From Aristolochia californica (taxonomy: Eukaryota > Streptophyta > Magnoliopsida > Piperales > Aristolochiaceae), in assembly GCA_029961685.1 (NCBI GenBank), contig JARWKL010000015.1:24087220-24151219 (forward strand): a DNA stretch of 64,000 nucleotides. Direction: 5' to 3'. The notes under the pieces were generated by a model. It saw only the letters and a list, made by a program, of their open reading frames with translations. It did not search any database and was not told the DNA's origin. Below, one piece after another: positions 35,274 through 51,286 of this stretch (the first letter of the stretch is position 1; each line of letters begins with the position of its first letter). Made by a program: the position numbers and the translations under genes.

Positions 35274-36780
35274 TGCATGACTTTGAAAGAGAAGAAGGAA
35301 AAGAGAAAAGAGAATAAAACCAAGAAGAAGCAGCTGAAATATTTGAAACAGATCGTGTTCTTTCTTCATTCTTTCTTTCTCTTCAAGAAATCGTGTCTGA
35401 CAAGAAATAAAGTGGTCGAGAATATCAATCAAAATGGCATAGGATGACCCTTTTGTTTATAATTCAATGCAAGTTCATCTGATTTTTCTTTAGCAGATGC
35501 AATAGTTGCTGCCACTCATCTTTTATAATCACAGTGCACGAGTAGAGAACTCTTTTAAGTGCCTATCAAAGGGAGAACTCCTTTGAACAAGAAGAGGGTA
35601 AAAAGAAAGGTTATGTTGAAAGGGATCTAAGTAATGGACCATTCTTTGGTCATCTAACTGGATTATATGGTATTAGTTGTATGGGTTTAATTATCGAATT
35701 TCAAGCACTTGAAATCTTCTTTATTTGAATCACGAATTGCGTAATTGGGAAATTGAAGGGTGTTTGTGGCTTCGATCGTTTTAATAGTATTTTTGGAACT
35801 TATTTTAAGCAATTTCGATGGTTAGTACTGGGATAAGAGAACTTATTTTAAGTGCATTTTATTGAAGTTGATTAGATAAAGAATCTGACACTGGAACAGA
35901 AACTTCATTGAGAATATGATTTTCTCTCTCTTAATAACTACGGAATTTATATTTCAACCATTATGTCTTTATGCAAGCCAAGCTGGGGCAGGACCAAATC
36001 AGGTTTCCGAGTTCAAGGCTCTCCAAAGCTGTATACTGATTTGATTTCTTCCCACGTAACTTCATGAAGACTCTGGATCATTGTCAGAATCAACACGAAA
36101 ACAGCATCAGGAAGTAGCAAAGATGAAAAATACAGAATAGCAAAAGCAAGAGGAGAAGAAAACGTAATCCTGCAACGAAATTAAGAAAAAGAAAAATAGA
36201 AGAAGATAAGAACAGAACAAAGAGAGAGCAGAAGATACCTATTTGGTTGCAGCTACGAGTAGATCACCTGTAAACTGTCTGAATGAAAATGAAAACAGCA
36301 TTAGGAAGCAGTAACGAATAGAAGAAAGCATAAACCTGCAGCAAAAGTAAAAAGATAACAACAGAAGAACGTGTACTGGTTGCTAATTGAAGCAAGGAAG
36401 GGCGATCAACAGAAACAACAACGCAGAGCAAAAACAAAAGTAACGCGATACAAGTCTTTTTTAGTGGAAGAGCTTCCCTGTTTCGGTATTGAACAAAGAG
36501 GAAAGTTTGCAAATGATCTCCGGAAATTTCCTGTAATTACGGTGCGGAAGAGCTGAAAAGCTTGATCTCAAAGATGTTAAGGTGGGGAGGGCCTACTTAC
36601 AAGGTTGCCTACTGAGTTGGTGCAACAATACCACCATAACAGGGCTCTTCAAACTGCACTCTGGCTGCAAACTTCAGGTAAATCAGTGGCTGGAGAATTG
36701 ACTGAAAGATCCAAGAGAATGAACAGTGGTCTGTATGCGCTTTTTGTATGCACCAATTCCTGTTTATAGTGTTCCTTCCA
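35274..36780. other. Intergenic, no gene seen
   Basis: AT-rich. Around 36080-36370 a purine-rich segment is loosely duplicated (AAAACAGCATCAGGAAG and AAAACAGCATTAGGAAG). No open frame is recognisable. Confidence 0.5.
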
Positions 36781-37317
36781 TTACCGAATTGTGCCTTCCA
36801 CCCTGGCTGGAAACCCAAGTTGTGTCTGCTTCTTTGAGTTGTTCTGTTCCCTTAAACTCATTAAACTGTCCTCGACATCTCTATTATAGTGCTTAACCTC
36901 CTGTATCAAATGATCATGCATTGGATACAATGATCTCTGGATGACTATTTGCACAAGATGTGGTAGTAAAGCAACAGTTAGCACAAGAAATGTAGCTAGC
37001 CAAAACAGAGGAGCAGGACCAAGTGCTTCTTCCACTAGGGAAGAACACCATATATGAGTAGAAAATGTACCAAAATAAGATACTGCTCCAAATAAACAGA
37101 TGTTGTATCCAAGTGGAGTTTGATCAATGCAAGTGAACATGGAAGCTCCCAACTGGTCCATATCTGCTACCTCTCCCCAGACTCGAGAGGCAGCAGAAGA
37201 GGTGGTCCATATTTGCTTCCATTTTGGTAGGTTCAGAAGCAAATCAATACTTTTTCTTTTCTGTTCTTGGACCATGTAGTCCCACCTCACTTCAACAAGT
37301 GTTAATCTCACAAACAA
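36781..37317 (-). pseudogene. P4-type ATPase (phospholipid flippase) C-terminal fragment
   Basis: An open frame of 178 codons matches only the last membrane helices and tail of plant ALA-family flippases: SLVEEALGPAPLFWLATFLV, then LTVALLPHLVQIVIQRSLYP, MHDHLIQEVKH and QTQLGFPARVEGTIR. The upstream 900 or so residues (actuator, P-domain DKTG and most helices) are absent. The N-terminal part of the frame is only partly like the family (VWGEVADMDQLGASMFTCID), and the conserved end after ARV is truncated. It appears to be a duplicated fragment. Similar tails occur in ALA4-12; I cannot be more precise. Confidence 0.75.
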
Positions 37318-37774
37318 TAGCAGAAGTAACAGAGGAATGAAAATAACAGCTTAATTTCTGATCTTTCGTCCAGGTCTTTTTCCTTTATGGTGATCGACTT
37401 CGTTGACTCTCAAGATGTATAAGGTCCACTTGAAATTAGATCAGCAAAGAGTTGAAAAAAAATCTAAAAGATTAAGTAGAAAATCTTAACTCTGTATATA
37501 GATGGTAAAATAAATAAAAATGCAACCTAAAGCCTTAGACGTGCAGGCCCATGTGGTTTTAAGGATGTCATTAGTGGCACACATATTCTTTGGTAAATCA
37601 ACAGAAGCAAAAGATATTTCATACCTGTAACCAGACATCTGATGACAAATCTTGCTAGAAAACCCGGGGCAATTACTGGCAATGAAGTCAGCACAACATT
37701 AAAAAGTGCCTTACACTAGTCATTATATAGACGTTGTTTAGAGAAGTTTATGTACAACCCATAATGAATAATGT

Positions 37775-38520
37775 TAAATCGTGTATTGAGCTACTCGTGG
37801 CCAGAAAGAGCTAAAATCTCCTAGTGATTTTCTAGCTATTAGAATATAATAGTGAAATTTTTTCCAAGCAAGGGTTCCTGTTGTGTGACTATTACCAGGA
37901 GAACATCGAGAATAAAAAATCTTTTTGTCCCTATGGCCTGCTCAATTTATATTGAATTACTTTTATGTATGATAGTTTGATTTCACACATAAATCAGTTT
38001 TAATTTGAATAACTCAATTCAAACCCCTCCCCCCACCTCCCTCTTGATAAGCCAATTGGACCAATAATTGGTATCAGAGTAGGCCAAGAACTTAATTGAA
38101 TTCAAAATCTCCTTGATTTTGAAAACAATAAATGACATCTCAGATAAATTGCTCCTTCCCAAAGGACAGTCTACCAACCGTCCACTGTTATTTAATGGAA
38201 CAAATTATGGATATTGGAAAGTAAGAATGGAGTTCTTCTTTCAATCCATGGATTGAGACATTTGGCATGTAACAAAAAATGGCCCCTTTGAGCCCAAAAA
38301 AATTGAAAATGGCATCTCGATTGCAAAAGAATTTAGTGAATTAACTAGGGACGACAATGAGTAACTCAAAACAAACTTCAAGACCATAAATCTCTTGTTA
38401 TGTGCCTTAGGACCAAACGAGTTCAATAGGGTCTCCATATGTAAGTCCGTTAAGGAATTTTGGGGAAAACTTGAGGTCACACATGAAGGAACCACTAGAG
38501 TAAAAGAAATTTGTCAGTTT
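37775..38520 (+). mobile_element. Copia LTR end, primer-binding site and gag remnant
   Basis: 37775-37940 is related to the LTR at 11850-12020. A primer-binding site-like TTGGTATCAGAG lies at about 38071-38082, followed by a gag start at 38132 (MTSQINCSF) and conserved copia gag sequence FNGTNYGYWKVRMEFFFQSM. Stops interrupt it at 38254 and 38360, then ALGPNEFNRVSICKSVKEFW continues, with similarity lost by about 38520. It is a decayed fragment; no pol is present. Confidence 0.8.
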
Positions 38521-38734
38521 TCTCCAAATGAATGCGATACTCATAAGTGAGTTTTCCCTCCTTTTGTTCTTTTGAAAATTTCATGGTGACTTGACCAGTG
38601 AGATAAAATCAGTTTGGCATTGACCAATTTTAGGCTTAAAAAAAGGTTATTTTTCATGTGCCTTTATTGCTTTTTTATTTATGACAGTTATATCTTAGAT
38701 CCATTCATTGAATTACTTTTATATAATCATTACA

Positions 38735-39615
38735 GGAGCTGGAGAACTCCATCTTCAAATCTGCCTTAAGGATTTGCAAGAAGTCTTCATGGGTGGAGTT
38801 GAAATCTTTGTTCTTGAGAAGTCATGCCGTACTATAATGAGCAAGTCTCCTAACAAACACAATCTGGCTTTATATGGAAGCTAGGCCTATGGAAGAAGGT
38901 TTAGCTGAGGCCATTGATGAGGGCCAAATTGGCCCAAGAGATGATCCAAAGAACCGTGCCAAGTTTCTCTCTAAGGAATTTGGCTGGGACAAGACCTAGC
39001 AAGGAAGATTTGGTGTTTTGGGCCAGAAACCACTGGACCAAATATGGTTGTTGAGTATGTAAGGGAGTTGAATACCTTAATGAAATCAAGGATTCTGATG
39101 TTGCTGGGTTTCAGTGGGCATCAAAGGAAGATGCTCTAGCTGAAGAGAACATGCGTGCTGTATGCTTTGAAGTCTGTGACGTTGTTCTCCTTGCTGATGC
39201 AAGTCACGGAGGAGGTGGTCATGTTATTCCAACAGCAAGAAGGGTCATATATGCCTCCCAGTTGACCGCCAAGCCCAGGTTAATGGAGCATGTCTATCTT
39301 GTGGAGATTCAAGCACCAGAACAGGCCCTTGGTGGCATCTTTGTGTTCTGAATCAGAAGCGAGGCCACGTGTTTGAAGAATTACAGAGGCCTGGAAGTCC
39401 TCTTTACAACATCAAGGCATATCTTCCAGTTATTGAGTCGTTTGGTTTCTCAACTGATATGAGAGCTGCCACTTCCGGCCAGGCTAAAGCAAAGAGGTGT
39501 CTTCCGATCCGATGGAGCCAACTTCTCAGGCAGGGCAATTGGTTGCTGATATTAGGAAAAGGAAAGGTTTGAAGGAGCAAATATCTGAAGTCCTCTGGAA
39601 AATCAGAGCAGAAAT
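38735..39615 (+). pseudogene. Elongation factor 2 (eEF2) C-terminal pseudogene
   Basis: Matches the C-terminal half of plant eEF2 from [15 protein letters not shown] onward: [108 protein letters not shown] and [13 protein letters not shown]. There is a deletion where SDPVVSFRETV should be (only VEIFVLEKS remains), at least three frameshifts (near 38870, 39350 and 39500) and a premature TAG. No introns interrupt it, as in a processed copy, although the left edge reads like an acceptor (TCATTACAG|GAGCTGG). It lacks the GTPase domain and the true C-terminus. Confidence 0.88.
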
Positions 39616-41376
39616 ACAATCCAAGAAATTAGAGGAGATCCGGTTTTAATTTTATGTATATATAAGACTGTTGTAAATATATAAAAAATAAAAAATAAAA
39701 CAAAAGAAAGTTTTCTCCGGTTAAAGCTTACCCTTGGAAATAAATTATTATGAGATTCTTTTTTATTTTAACAAAAGCATTTGATAAAAACAATTTAAGA
39801 GTTGCAAATAAATTTTGTATTATTTTATTGATTTAATACATTTAATATATTTTAATTATTTACTATTTTTATAAAATTGTATTAAAGATAAATTTGGCTA
39901 TGGCTTAATGTGGGGATGACCAAATATTCAAGTAGGGGTGGCACCAAGCCAAACCGGCTCGGAAACTGTTCGAGCTAGACTTAAAAAAAATTCAGCTCAG
40001 TTTAGTTTTTTTACTTGAACTCACCTCGAGTTCAAACTTGAAATAAGGCCCGTTAAGTATAACAAGCTAAACTTGAGATTTTCTAAGCTCAACTTGTTAG
40101 CTCGTGAGTTAACTTGTTAGTATAGATTTTTTACAAAAATACCTTTTACTCTAATTACTCTTGTTAATTCCCTCTTAGTTGGTTGATAGTTGCCTTTATT
40201 TACCTGAAACCTCAAAGACAATCGATCATTTAACTTTTTTGGGTTCCTTAACTCCTAATGTTGTTATTTGTCAATGGAATAAACATTATTGATGGAGGTG
40301 TCTGCTATTTCTTTTAGGTCTATTAAGCTGGTTATTATACATTAGTATGTTCCATTGTAAAATCATCGGCTCCATTATGGTAGATTGCAGTTCAATAGTA
40401 CTAAGTTAATCACAATATATTATTTATTTGGGCTCGATCTCGATTCCAATTTTAGGCTCAAGGCTAAGCTTGAGCTTAAATCCCCGATATATTCAGATCA
40501 AGTAAAATTCGAACAACCGCAAGAATGTAATTGGGAAGTCGAAAAATGAGACAAAGGCATAGGACAAAATTTGGGTCAGGTCTGGGTTTTGAAAACCATT
40601 CAAATATGATATCAATTGATATCAATTGTCTGGACGAAAATAGACAACCGTTTTAAGTGTTTCACTATCATCCAAGCACCTACTGGTGTTAGGCGTATCG
40701 GTGACCTTAAATTCCGAACGTCAGGACTGAGTGCTGCAGAGTGACAGAACGTGCCCTAAGATTTTGAGTTGCACGGGGCGGTGATGAGACGAGTCAGCAT
40801 TGCAAATTCTTGGATTCATTACCGAAACCATTTTTTTAACAAAGGCTAAGTGAGTTTATTTTAACCCGGCAGCGTAGAGTGCGAAGCTGTATTACTACTC
40901 GCTGTGTGATGGATACTGCCCTACTCTTGCATGGAGAGGGGTGGATATGGCCTCTTCCCTCTACTGTTGACGATGGAATACTAGAAGGTATCTTGTCTAC
41001 TAAACAAATGAAGGCAGGAAAGAAGAGGGTGCTCCTCCCCTTCTTCTGCAAACAATCGATCAAAACAGGGACTTCTCTTCTCTACATGAGCAACGAGATA
41101 CACAAAGACAGAGGGACAGAGATCAGGAGAGAGGTGAACCCACTTCAGCTATAAAGTTATAAAAAAAAAGTAAGTAAAAAAAAAAAAAGTCAGGTTTGCA
41201 GCCTCACTGGACTAACTGGAGCGAAAATATTCCAACAATCACGGAAGTAGAACATCAGGACTAAGAAAATCTTAAGAACACTAAGGGGTTATTTTACAAA
41301 TAACCAACGAGATCAAGTACTACAACCTTTACAACATTGGCTAAAGAAACAGCATACAAAAAAAAAAAGAATCAAT
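39616..41376. other. Intergenic, transposon-derived in part
   Basis: At 39935 a TAGGGGTGGCACCAAGCC begins a degenerate stretch with GAGCTCG, AACTTGAG and CTCAACTTGTTAG words to about 40120 and again at 40430-40480, resembling hAT-type repeat ends as at 4802. A TATCAATTGATATCAATTG palindromic run lies near 40611-40629. An open frame at 40879-41154 has no recognisable domain. Confidence 0.5.
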
Positions 41377-43772
41377 TCAAGAATAGTGTTTCGAAGTTGA
41401 ACTTGGAATGATTGATATGGAGAGCTCTAAGTCTATATGATCAGCCATGACTGGTTTGTGATTTTCAGCGATCCTGCTTGAGGTTCCTCCTTCACTAATA
41501 TCTGATTCACCACCATTGCATAATGTCTCTCCCATCTTTCCATCTGTATTCGTCTCCCATGTCCCAAATGACAGAGATAGCTCACAGCTGTCTCTGGTGT
41601 CCTCTTCTTTGGCTTTTCCTTGGAGAGAACTCATCTGAGTGAGCTGCCACCAAAGAAATTTAAAAGAAAACAAGTTCAGAATTCAAACTTCAGACCTTTG
41701 ATACGTATTTGTCATCAAGACTACGTAGTGTAGGATGAAGAAGAATGAAGGTAATAACATATATTCTGCAACTATACATTCAAATTTTCAGATAAAAGAA
41801 ACCCTTTAATGAAGATTGTTCTTAATCTGAAATGTAGACGAAATGAAACTCTTTTGAAGAGTTACTGACTTTGATATGTTTAGTCTCAGAAGTGAGAGCA
41901 GTCCCTACATTTCAACAGTGCCATATATAAGCATGCAATGAGGAAAGTAAGCTCACCTGACTTCCAAAGCTCTCCATCTCTACTTTGCTGTAGCAATTAC
42001 CATCACTTTCCCAATGGCTTTCGCCCCCAAAACAATTTTTGCCCAGCTCAAGTGTCCATGGTTCCCTCCCTTCTGACCTGAACATCCATAATTAAGATCC
42101 TGATCATGTCTTTTGCAGCAAATAACGAAAATGAAGATAAACGACGAGAACTAGGCAGTGATCTTCTATTACTTCTCAAACATGGGACTTTTTTCACGGA
42201 TCCGAATGTTTCGACCTACTGCAACAGAAATCCTCATTAAAGAAAAACAAGCAAAAAGAGAGAGATCTGGAAGAGGGAGAAAACTATTGAGTGATTTCTT
42301 GAAGCTTGTGTGAGCATCAGAAGAAACAGTGCAAAGGTTTTTCGTTTCTTGATTTTGTTACAATAAAATCTTTCCTTCATGAAGGCTACTGCTAAAGAAT
42401 TTGAAAACCCAGAAGCGATTTCTACACAACTGTGGTTTCATCCGCTTGTTGTTTCTCATGGATTTCTGCTGCTTCTGTGAAGCAGATGAACTCTTTGTTC
42501 GCTACCAAGGAAATGGCTACCGAAGCTTAAAGTTCTTATCATTCCAAAAGCATCAGCTACTGTAAAATGAAACTGAAAATTACCAACTTAAATTTACCGT
42601 TGAGATGAGCAACTGTAGCTTGGTTCCCTAGTCCACCGGGGTAAGGTGCAGAAACTCGATGAATCAAAAATTGCAACACTGTTGCAGCTCATATTCCGTC
42701 TTCCCGGGCTTGAACCTCTGGTCGGAAAGCCTCTAACACGATCGCCATTCTTCGCAGTTCTGTACATCTGTTGATCAGAGGAAATTAAATTATTAAAGAT
42801 GAACGTGGATATGAACGAAATGGTTGGAAATGGTAGAGCATTTCAGATTGTTAATTATGCGTCGATTCTGCAAGTTCCTTGAACGGTACACAAGAATGCC
42901 CACGAAACTTTAAATCTGTGATCTTGATTCAGGGAAATACTGATACAGTTTTCGTTGTCTTCTCCAAATCAAAGATTTGGAGAAGATGAAAACAGACACA
43001 TGGCTGATCGTACGAAGAAACTAATTGTGCAAATTGATTAATCCGTTTCCTTTGAACCAATGTCTCTTTACCTTTAGTAAAAGAAAATCGTACCTGAAGG
43101 TGGCTCTTCACATGAGCTAGATTGAGTCCTTTCACGCCCATGAGGAGAAGAATTCGATTAGGTGTAGCTTCTGCAAAAAAAAAAAAAAACAGAGAAAAAA
43201 CTATCAACAAAAAAAGATTTTTTTCTTGAGTTTCTTTACTTTCTTAAAGGGAATTAACCACTTTTTCAGAACTAGAAGCAAAGCCGACTTATTCAACCTA
43301 CGTAATCACTGAACTATTTTTTGTACTAAAATAACCAACATAGATTTTAATTTCTCTCGTTTTCTTGCACTCAGATCAGTGCAACTTAAACAAAAATTGA
43401 GAGTAAAATACAACAGAAGTTTGCTGATTTAATTTGTTTCCTTTGCAGGTTTTTAGGTAACAGAAGACGCAAATCTTTTTAAGATTCTGGTCTCTACATA
43501 ACAATCTGGTAGTTTTACAATAGAAAAGTACAGTTTCAGTTTAATTTTGCCTCCGAGCTTGTTTTTTCATAGAAGCAAACAAGAAGAAGAGGCTTCATTC
43601 TCCTGAAAACATCCATGGCTGAACCAAGCTTTCACGCGGCAAACTTACTGTGCGGACCACCCAGAAGGTCGACGGCTTCAGTGAAGCGGGAATGGAGGTC
43701 TGCCGTCCACCGGAGCCGTGGAACCTCCGATCTAGTGTACTGCCTCGTCGTAATTCTCTCCGGTTCTCTCAT
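41377..43772 (-). CDS. GARP/G2-like MYB-related transcription factor, putative EAR repressor
   Basis: Five exons: 43772-43649, 43170-43094, 42767-42598, 42077-41957 and 41643-41377; 252 aa in one frame. The G2-like DNA-binding domain is split over exons 1 to 3: SEVPRLRWTADLHSRFTEAV, DLLGGPHKATPNRILLLMGV, KGLNLAHVKSHLQMYRT. The rest is Ser-rich, with two EAR-like motifs: CELSLSFG and, near the end, DLELSIS. Such motifs recruit TOPLESS co-repressors, so repression is inferred. There is no MYB-CC coiled coil or response-regulator domain; the closest types I recall are the At1g14600/At2g40260 group and rice MOF1. Exon 4 uses TTCAG|GTCAG because only that keeps the frame; a tempting acceptor at 42220 leads to an early stop. 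Confidence 0.85.
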
Positions 43773-46700
43773 AATACTTCCTTTTCCCGCCAGTAGAGCA
43801 ACAAAGAAGAAGAAGATCGAAGCAGACAAAGAGAGAAAAAAAATAAGGAGAACGGAAGAAAAAGAATTCAGAGACTCTTTTCTCCTTTATGTAGTTTCCT
43901 GCTGGCTTCCAATAATAAATTTCTGTTTGCCTCCCATGTTAGGCAGGTCTAGCAATCCTCCGTCACTTCATGGACACCATAAATATGCAGCAGCAGCAGC
44001 AGCGAAAGAAGAGTCTCGCACTCTTTCGGACTTTCAAGGTTCGTTCTCCAGTCAAAATATGCTGCAACACTGACCCTGCAACCCAAAAGACATTAAAGAA
44101 GATCAAAACCCTAGTGTGATACACATTCCAGGAAACCAAATCCCGCTCTCTACCTTGATTTTGACACGTTTATGGCCATCAACAAGCGAGGAACTTGATT
44201 GGTCCCCCAGGAATACATCACAGCCGAAATTTTTGCAGTTCTGTTCAATTTAACCAGAGATAATGAGCCAGTTTCACTGTAAAAAAGCTGTTAAAAATGA
44301 TTAAGAAACAGCTTAGAATCGTACTCCAGTTCTTCTGTTCTGAGCCAATGGGAGCAACAGCAGAGAGAATTAGGAATTATCCTTCCTTGATATCTTTTTC
44401 TTCTTTGATTTTTCCCATGGCGTAAAGCTTAAAAACACTTCAACATTCCATCACGTGGGCTTTTTGTGTGTGTTTTTTTCAATGGTCGATTCTCCCTAAA
44501 AGCTTCAACTGATCAAAAAGGGTTTCTCAGGTTTTTCAAGCTTTAAAACTCCTTAAAAAAAGATTATTCTTGGAGAAGAAGACAAATAAGTGTGTTCGTG
44601 ACGATTCAGAGCAATCCAAAAGGTTTGGTAGAGAGTAGGCAAAAAGTGGTGAGTCAATTAAATTTTAACATGAAAACAAAAATTTACTTAAGGAGATCGC
44701 TTTTGATTAAGATAAAATGACAACATACTCATCATTTTTAAAAAAAATAATCTTAATATCTAATATTCTCTAACTCTTTATCTGACAAAGAAAATTTAAA
44801 ACCTTGCTTAAAAAAAAAATTCCTCCAAAATCTCCCAACAGTTGAACCTCTCATCTCTTAACATTCCGGATCATGCGAACGTCCCAATCTCTGGACTAAC
44901 ATCTCATCTCCAGCCCCTTTTTGCCGTTTGTTAAAATTAAGGAAAAAATGGGTTGATTCCGACTTCGTAAGAGAGGTGTGCGGTGTGCAAACTGCAGAAC
45001 AGTCAATTCAAGACTCAAGAGAATGGGATTTATGTGCAGACAAAAGGCCAAGCGAAACGCGCCCCCATATCCCTCGCTCTCTTTTCCCCATCAATCCCTT
45101 GTCAACAATAGACGGTGCCTACTTCCAGCCCCTCAGACGATCTACTTCCGTGTTCAACACTGCTGCTGCTTTGAAAAAACTGAAATTCTTCCAGGACAGC
45201 TCGGAATGATTCGCTTTCTCTCCTTCCGGGGACAACGAAGCAACGAAGCTGTTTGCTGATATTCCTCCGAAAAAAGAAAAAGGAAATAGGAAACTGTTTC
45301 AGGGTTTGAACGTACTTCAATCCACCATGTGGTTCATTGCATGGGAAAGTTAGGGTTTCCCCTACGTAGAAGAAGGTGGGTTCTGCGAAGAACTTACCAG
45401 CTGGTGATCAGTCTTACGTTTCAGCTTCAGGAAAGGACTTTTGATAATAATGGGGCTTCTGGTGAAATAGACACAACTTATAAACCAGAATTTGAAGTCG
45501 TAAGGGAAGGAGAGAAGGGAATCTTCTCTAACCGAACCTCGTACAGGGCGATATCGAGCAAACTGAGAACAGTGTGAACGATTGACCACCATTTGATGGT
45601 GCCTCTCGTGTAATTGAAACGAATCGAAATGTGGAGCCATCTCTGACAACATGGACTTGTTTCTGCTTGTTTTGGAAATTTCCATGAAGGTTGAATAGAA
45701 AGATGGAAGAGAGCAGAAGTCCAAGGTAGCCTACCCTATACAGCTGTGAGGAAAAGAACCCTTGTGGCCTAGAAAAGCTAGCAGTTAACCTAAACAAATC
45801 TGGGACCATCTACACAATTGGCATTGTTCAATGTCTCAGTACTGTTACCTTAGTAGGTACCTTGCTTTTAATTTATGCTGTTCCTCTTTCAAAACTCCAA
45901 TTTGAAACCAAATGTAAACCAAATTCCATTTGCTTTCCAAAACTGGTAAAAAAATAGAAATATAAGTTGAAATTAGTTCTAGTCTTCAAGAATTTGACAG
46001 CATACTAATAATTCAAAGAAAAAACCCTCGTGCCTGCTTGAGTTATTCACGTGAATGAAACTCATTCCCGAAATTGGATTATGAATAGGTCTTCTTCATG
46101 AACTAGTCCTATGGGAAGATTTCAAAGGCATAAGTTCCACTTTCTTACAAATCACAAGGAAAACAAAACAAAAAACAAAAAAACTCTTTTAACCAAAGGT
46201 TGTGTTAATAGACCAGATACGTATACAAAGTGGATATAACATTATTTGAATCCAATTTATTTACAAATCTCAAAATCTAAACAAGAGGAGAAGAAAGCTA
46301 GATATCTAGTTCCGACTGCATCAAATATTTACTGAATCCAGATACAGTGACGGATCCCTCTCGTTCCACGAAAACTCTATTTTAGATCATTATTGAAAAT
46401 TTCGTTATCCAAATCCGCCCTAGTTAGGCGGTTAAAAGTCCTGGATCTTCTGCTTTTGTCTCGGGTGGTTGGAAGGGTCAAAGATGTTCACTGTCAATGT
46501 GAAAGCAGAAGCAGAGATGGAGCCTGGAAATGAACGAAAGGAAGAAGAAGAAAAGAAGGAATTGTTTCCATGAAAAGTAATATGCAGCGAATGTCAAAGA
46601 AAATGTGGGAGGTGGGATATTATTTAAAGTTATCTCTTTGGAGTGAAGAAAGGGATGTGAGAGCATGTCAAAAGGAAAAAGAAATTTTAGCTAAGTCTGC

Positions 46701-47672
46701 ATGTGAGAATGTGGAATCTGTTGGCTGTCTCGTAGGGGGTTTGATAGGGTTTGGCAAGCCGTGGAGTTGTTAAACCAAAAAAAACACCAAAGAGTTGGTC
46801 TTTATTCTTTAATGGACCTCTTCCAAGAAAGAAAGAGAAGAGAGAAGAGAGAGAAAAGGTGAGAGGAAAAGATAAGGGGTGGGTGTCTTACCCAGACGAT
46901 TTATGTATCGGATATAAGACGTCTTGGGTTTTTCCCAGGGCAAGAAGTTTCGAAAAACTGGGACTCCCACCCCTAGAAGAAGAGATTCAGAGTACCCAAC
47001 TCCAAGATTATCTCCATGAGAAAATGCAAATTTGAAGAACATAGAAGGAACTTTCCTAAAGAGGGGCGCCTACTGTTATAGAATGAGTCCGAAATTATGA
47101 ATTCATAAACAGTATTTCTTAGTTTTCTCCTTCAAAATTGGTTGAACAACTGAAATGAATTCTAAGAACCAAAACAAAAAGCATCACAGGCTGGATTGAT
47201 CAATCACCTCCAGTAAACAATTGCTTGTAATGAACTGATTTGGAGAAATAATGGCCACAAAGCCCATGCAACAAAAGTCAAGAAAAACCTACCAAAATGT
47301 CAGTAGTGGAAAGAAACAGCAACTAAGTTTCATCTTTCTTAGGATTACTTCATCAATCAAATTGCAATCAAGTTTCTATTCATCGTCTTACCTCCAGGAA
47401 AGGAAAACTATTTTAGGATTAAAATGGGTTGCCTGATTACAAAGCCATGAACTACCAGCATCTCCTAACCACCTTGAGTGATGATACTCACTGTTAAAAT
47501 CTTGAAAATTCTGATAAATTTGAAGACTTTTCTGATTTCTACTATTAAAGACTGTTACACCATTCTTGTTCTTGTTCGGTAAATGGCCGGATGTAATTTC
47601 GCGTGAGTGAAGTTTTTTTAGAATTGATATAGATAAATTTTATAACAATTGGTCTATACCTCGATACCTTTA
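43773..47672. other. Long intergenic stretch, no gene called
   Basis: Starts with the GARP gene 5' flank, including a (CAG)n run near 43988-44005. Several open frames of 80-150 codons exist on both strands (for example 43615-44073, 44928-45259 and 46751-47035), but none shows a known domain, consistent codon pattern or splice context. Purine-rich runs near 46540-46560 and 46820-46870. Confidence 0.5.
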
Positions 47673-47832
47673 GGGTCTATTTGGAACCCCATCGTAAAAA
47701 AAATAAAATTGGACCATTATTATTTCCAAAAATAGTTAATGAAAAAAAGAATTTGATCATTATCTAATTTTTAAAAATAATAATGATCAAATTCTCATGT
47801 TCTTTTCTTATCTAGGGGTTCCAAATAGACCC
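47673..47832. mobile_element. Tourist-like MITE
   Basis: 160 bp with perfect 18-bp terminal inverted repeats (GGGTCTATTTGGAACCCC and its complement) flanked by the 3-bp target duplication TTA (47670-47672 and 47833-47835). This is the signature of PIF/Harbinger-derived Tourist MITEs. The centre is AT-rich and has no coding capacity. Confidence 0.9.
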
Positions 47833-47839
47833 TTAACCT

Positions 47840-47920
47840 AAGGAGACTTGAATTCAAGACATGTGTGCAGAAAGCCCCCCATGAGACTATTGAACCGCAA
47901 CCAAAAGTCACACAGTGACA
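47840..47920 (-). other. Possible SINE-like sequence beside the MITE
   Basis: On the minus strand, GGTTGCGGTTCAATAGTCTC is followed about 30 bases later by GTCTTGAATTCAAGTCTCC, roughly resembling a pol III A/B box arrangement. The B box is degenerate. Confidence 0.25.

Positions 47921-51286
<3,366 letters not shown>

Noticed and set aside
40879..41154. 91-codon open frame between eEF2 pseudogene and GARP gene
   Set aside because: No domain, no splice context, and similar-length frames on the other strand.
42142..42220. Possible extra exon of the GARP gene after TTCTGTTGCAG
   Set aside because: It gives a stop within eight codons, whereas splicing directly to 42077 continues the frame through two more exons with matching phases.
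43615..44073. 152-codon plus-strand frame opposite GARP exon 1
   Set aside because: It is the antisense shadow of the GARP exon and its 5' UTR, with low-complexity Lys/Ala runs.
46751..47035. 94-codon open frame rich in Lys, Arg and Glu
   Set aside because: Composition follows a purine-rich DNA stretch; no recognisable family.
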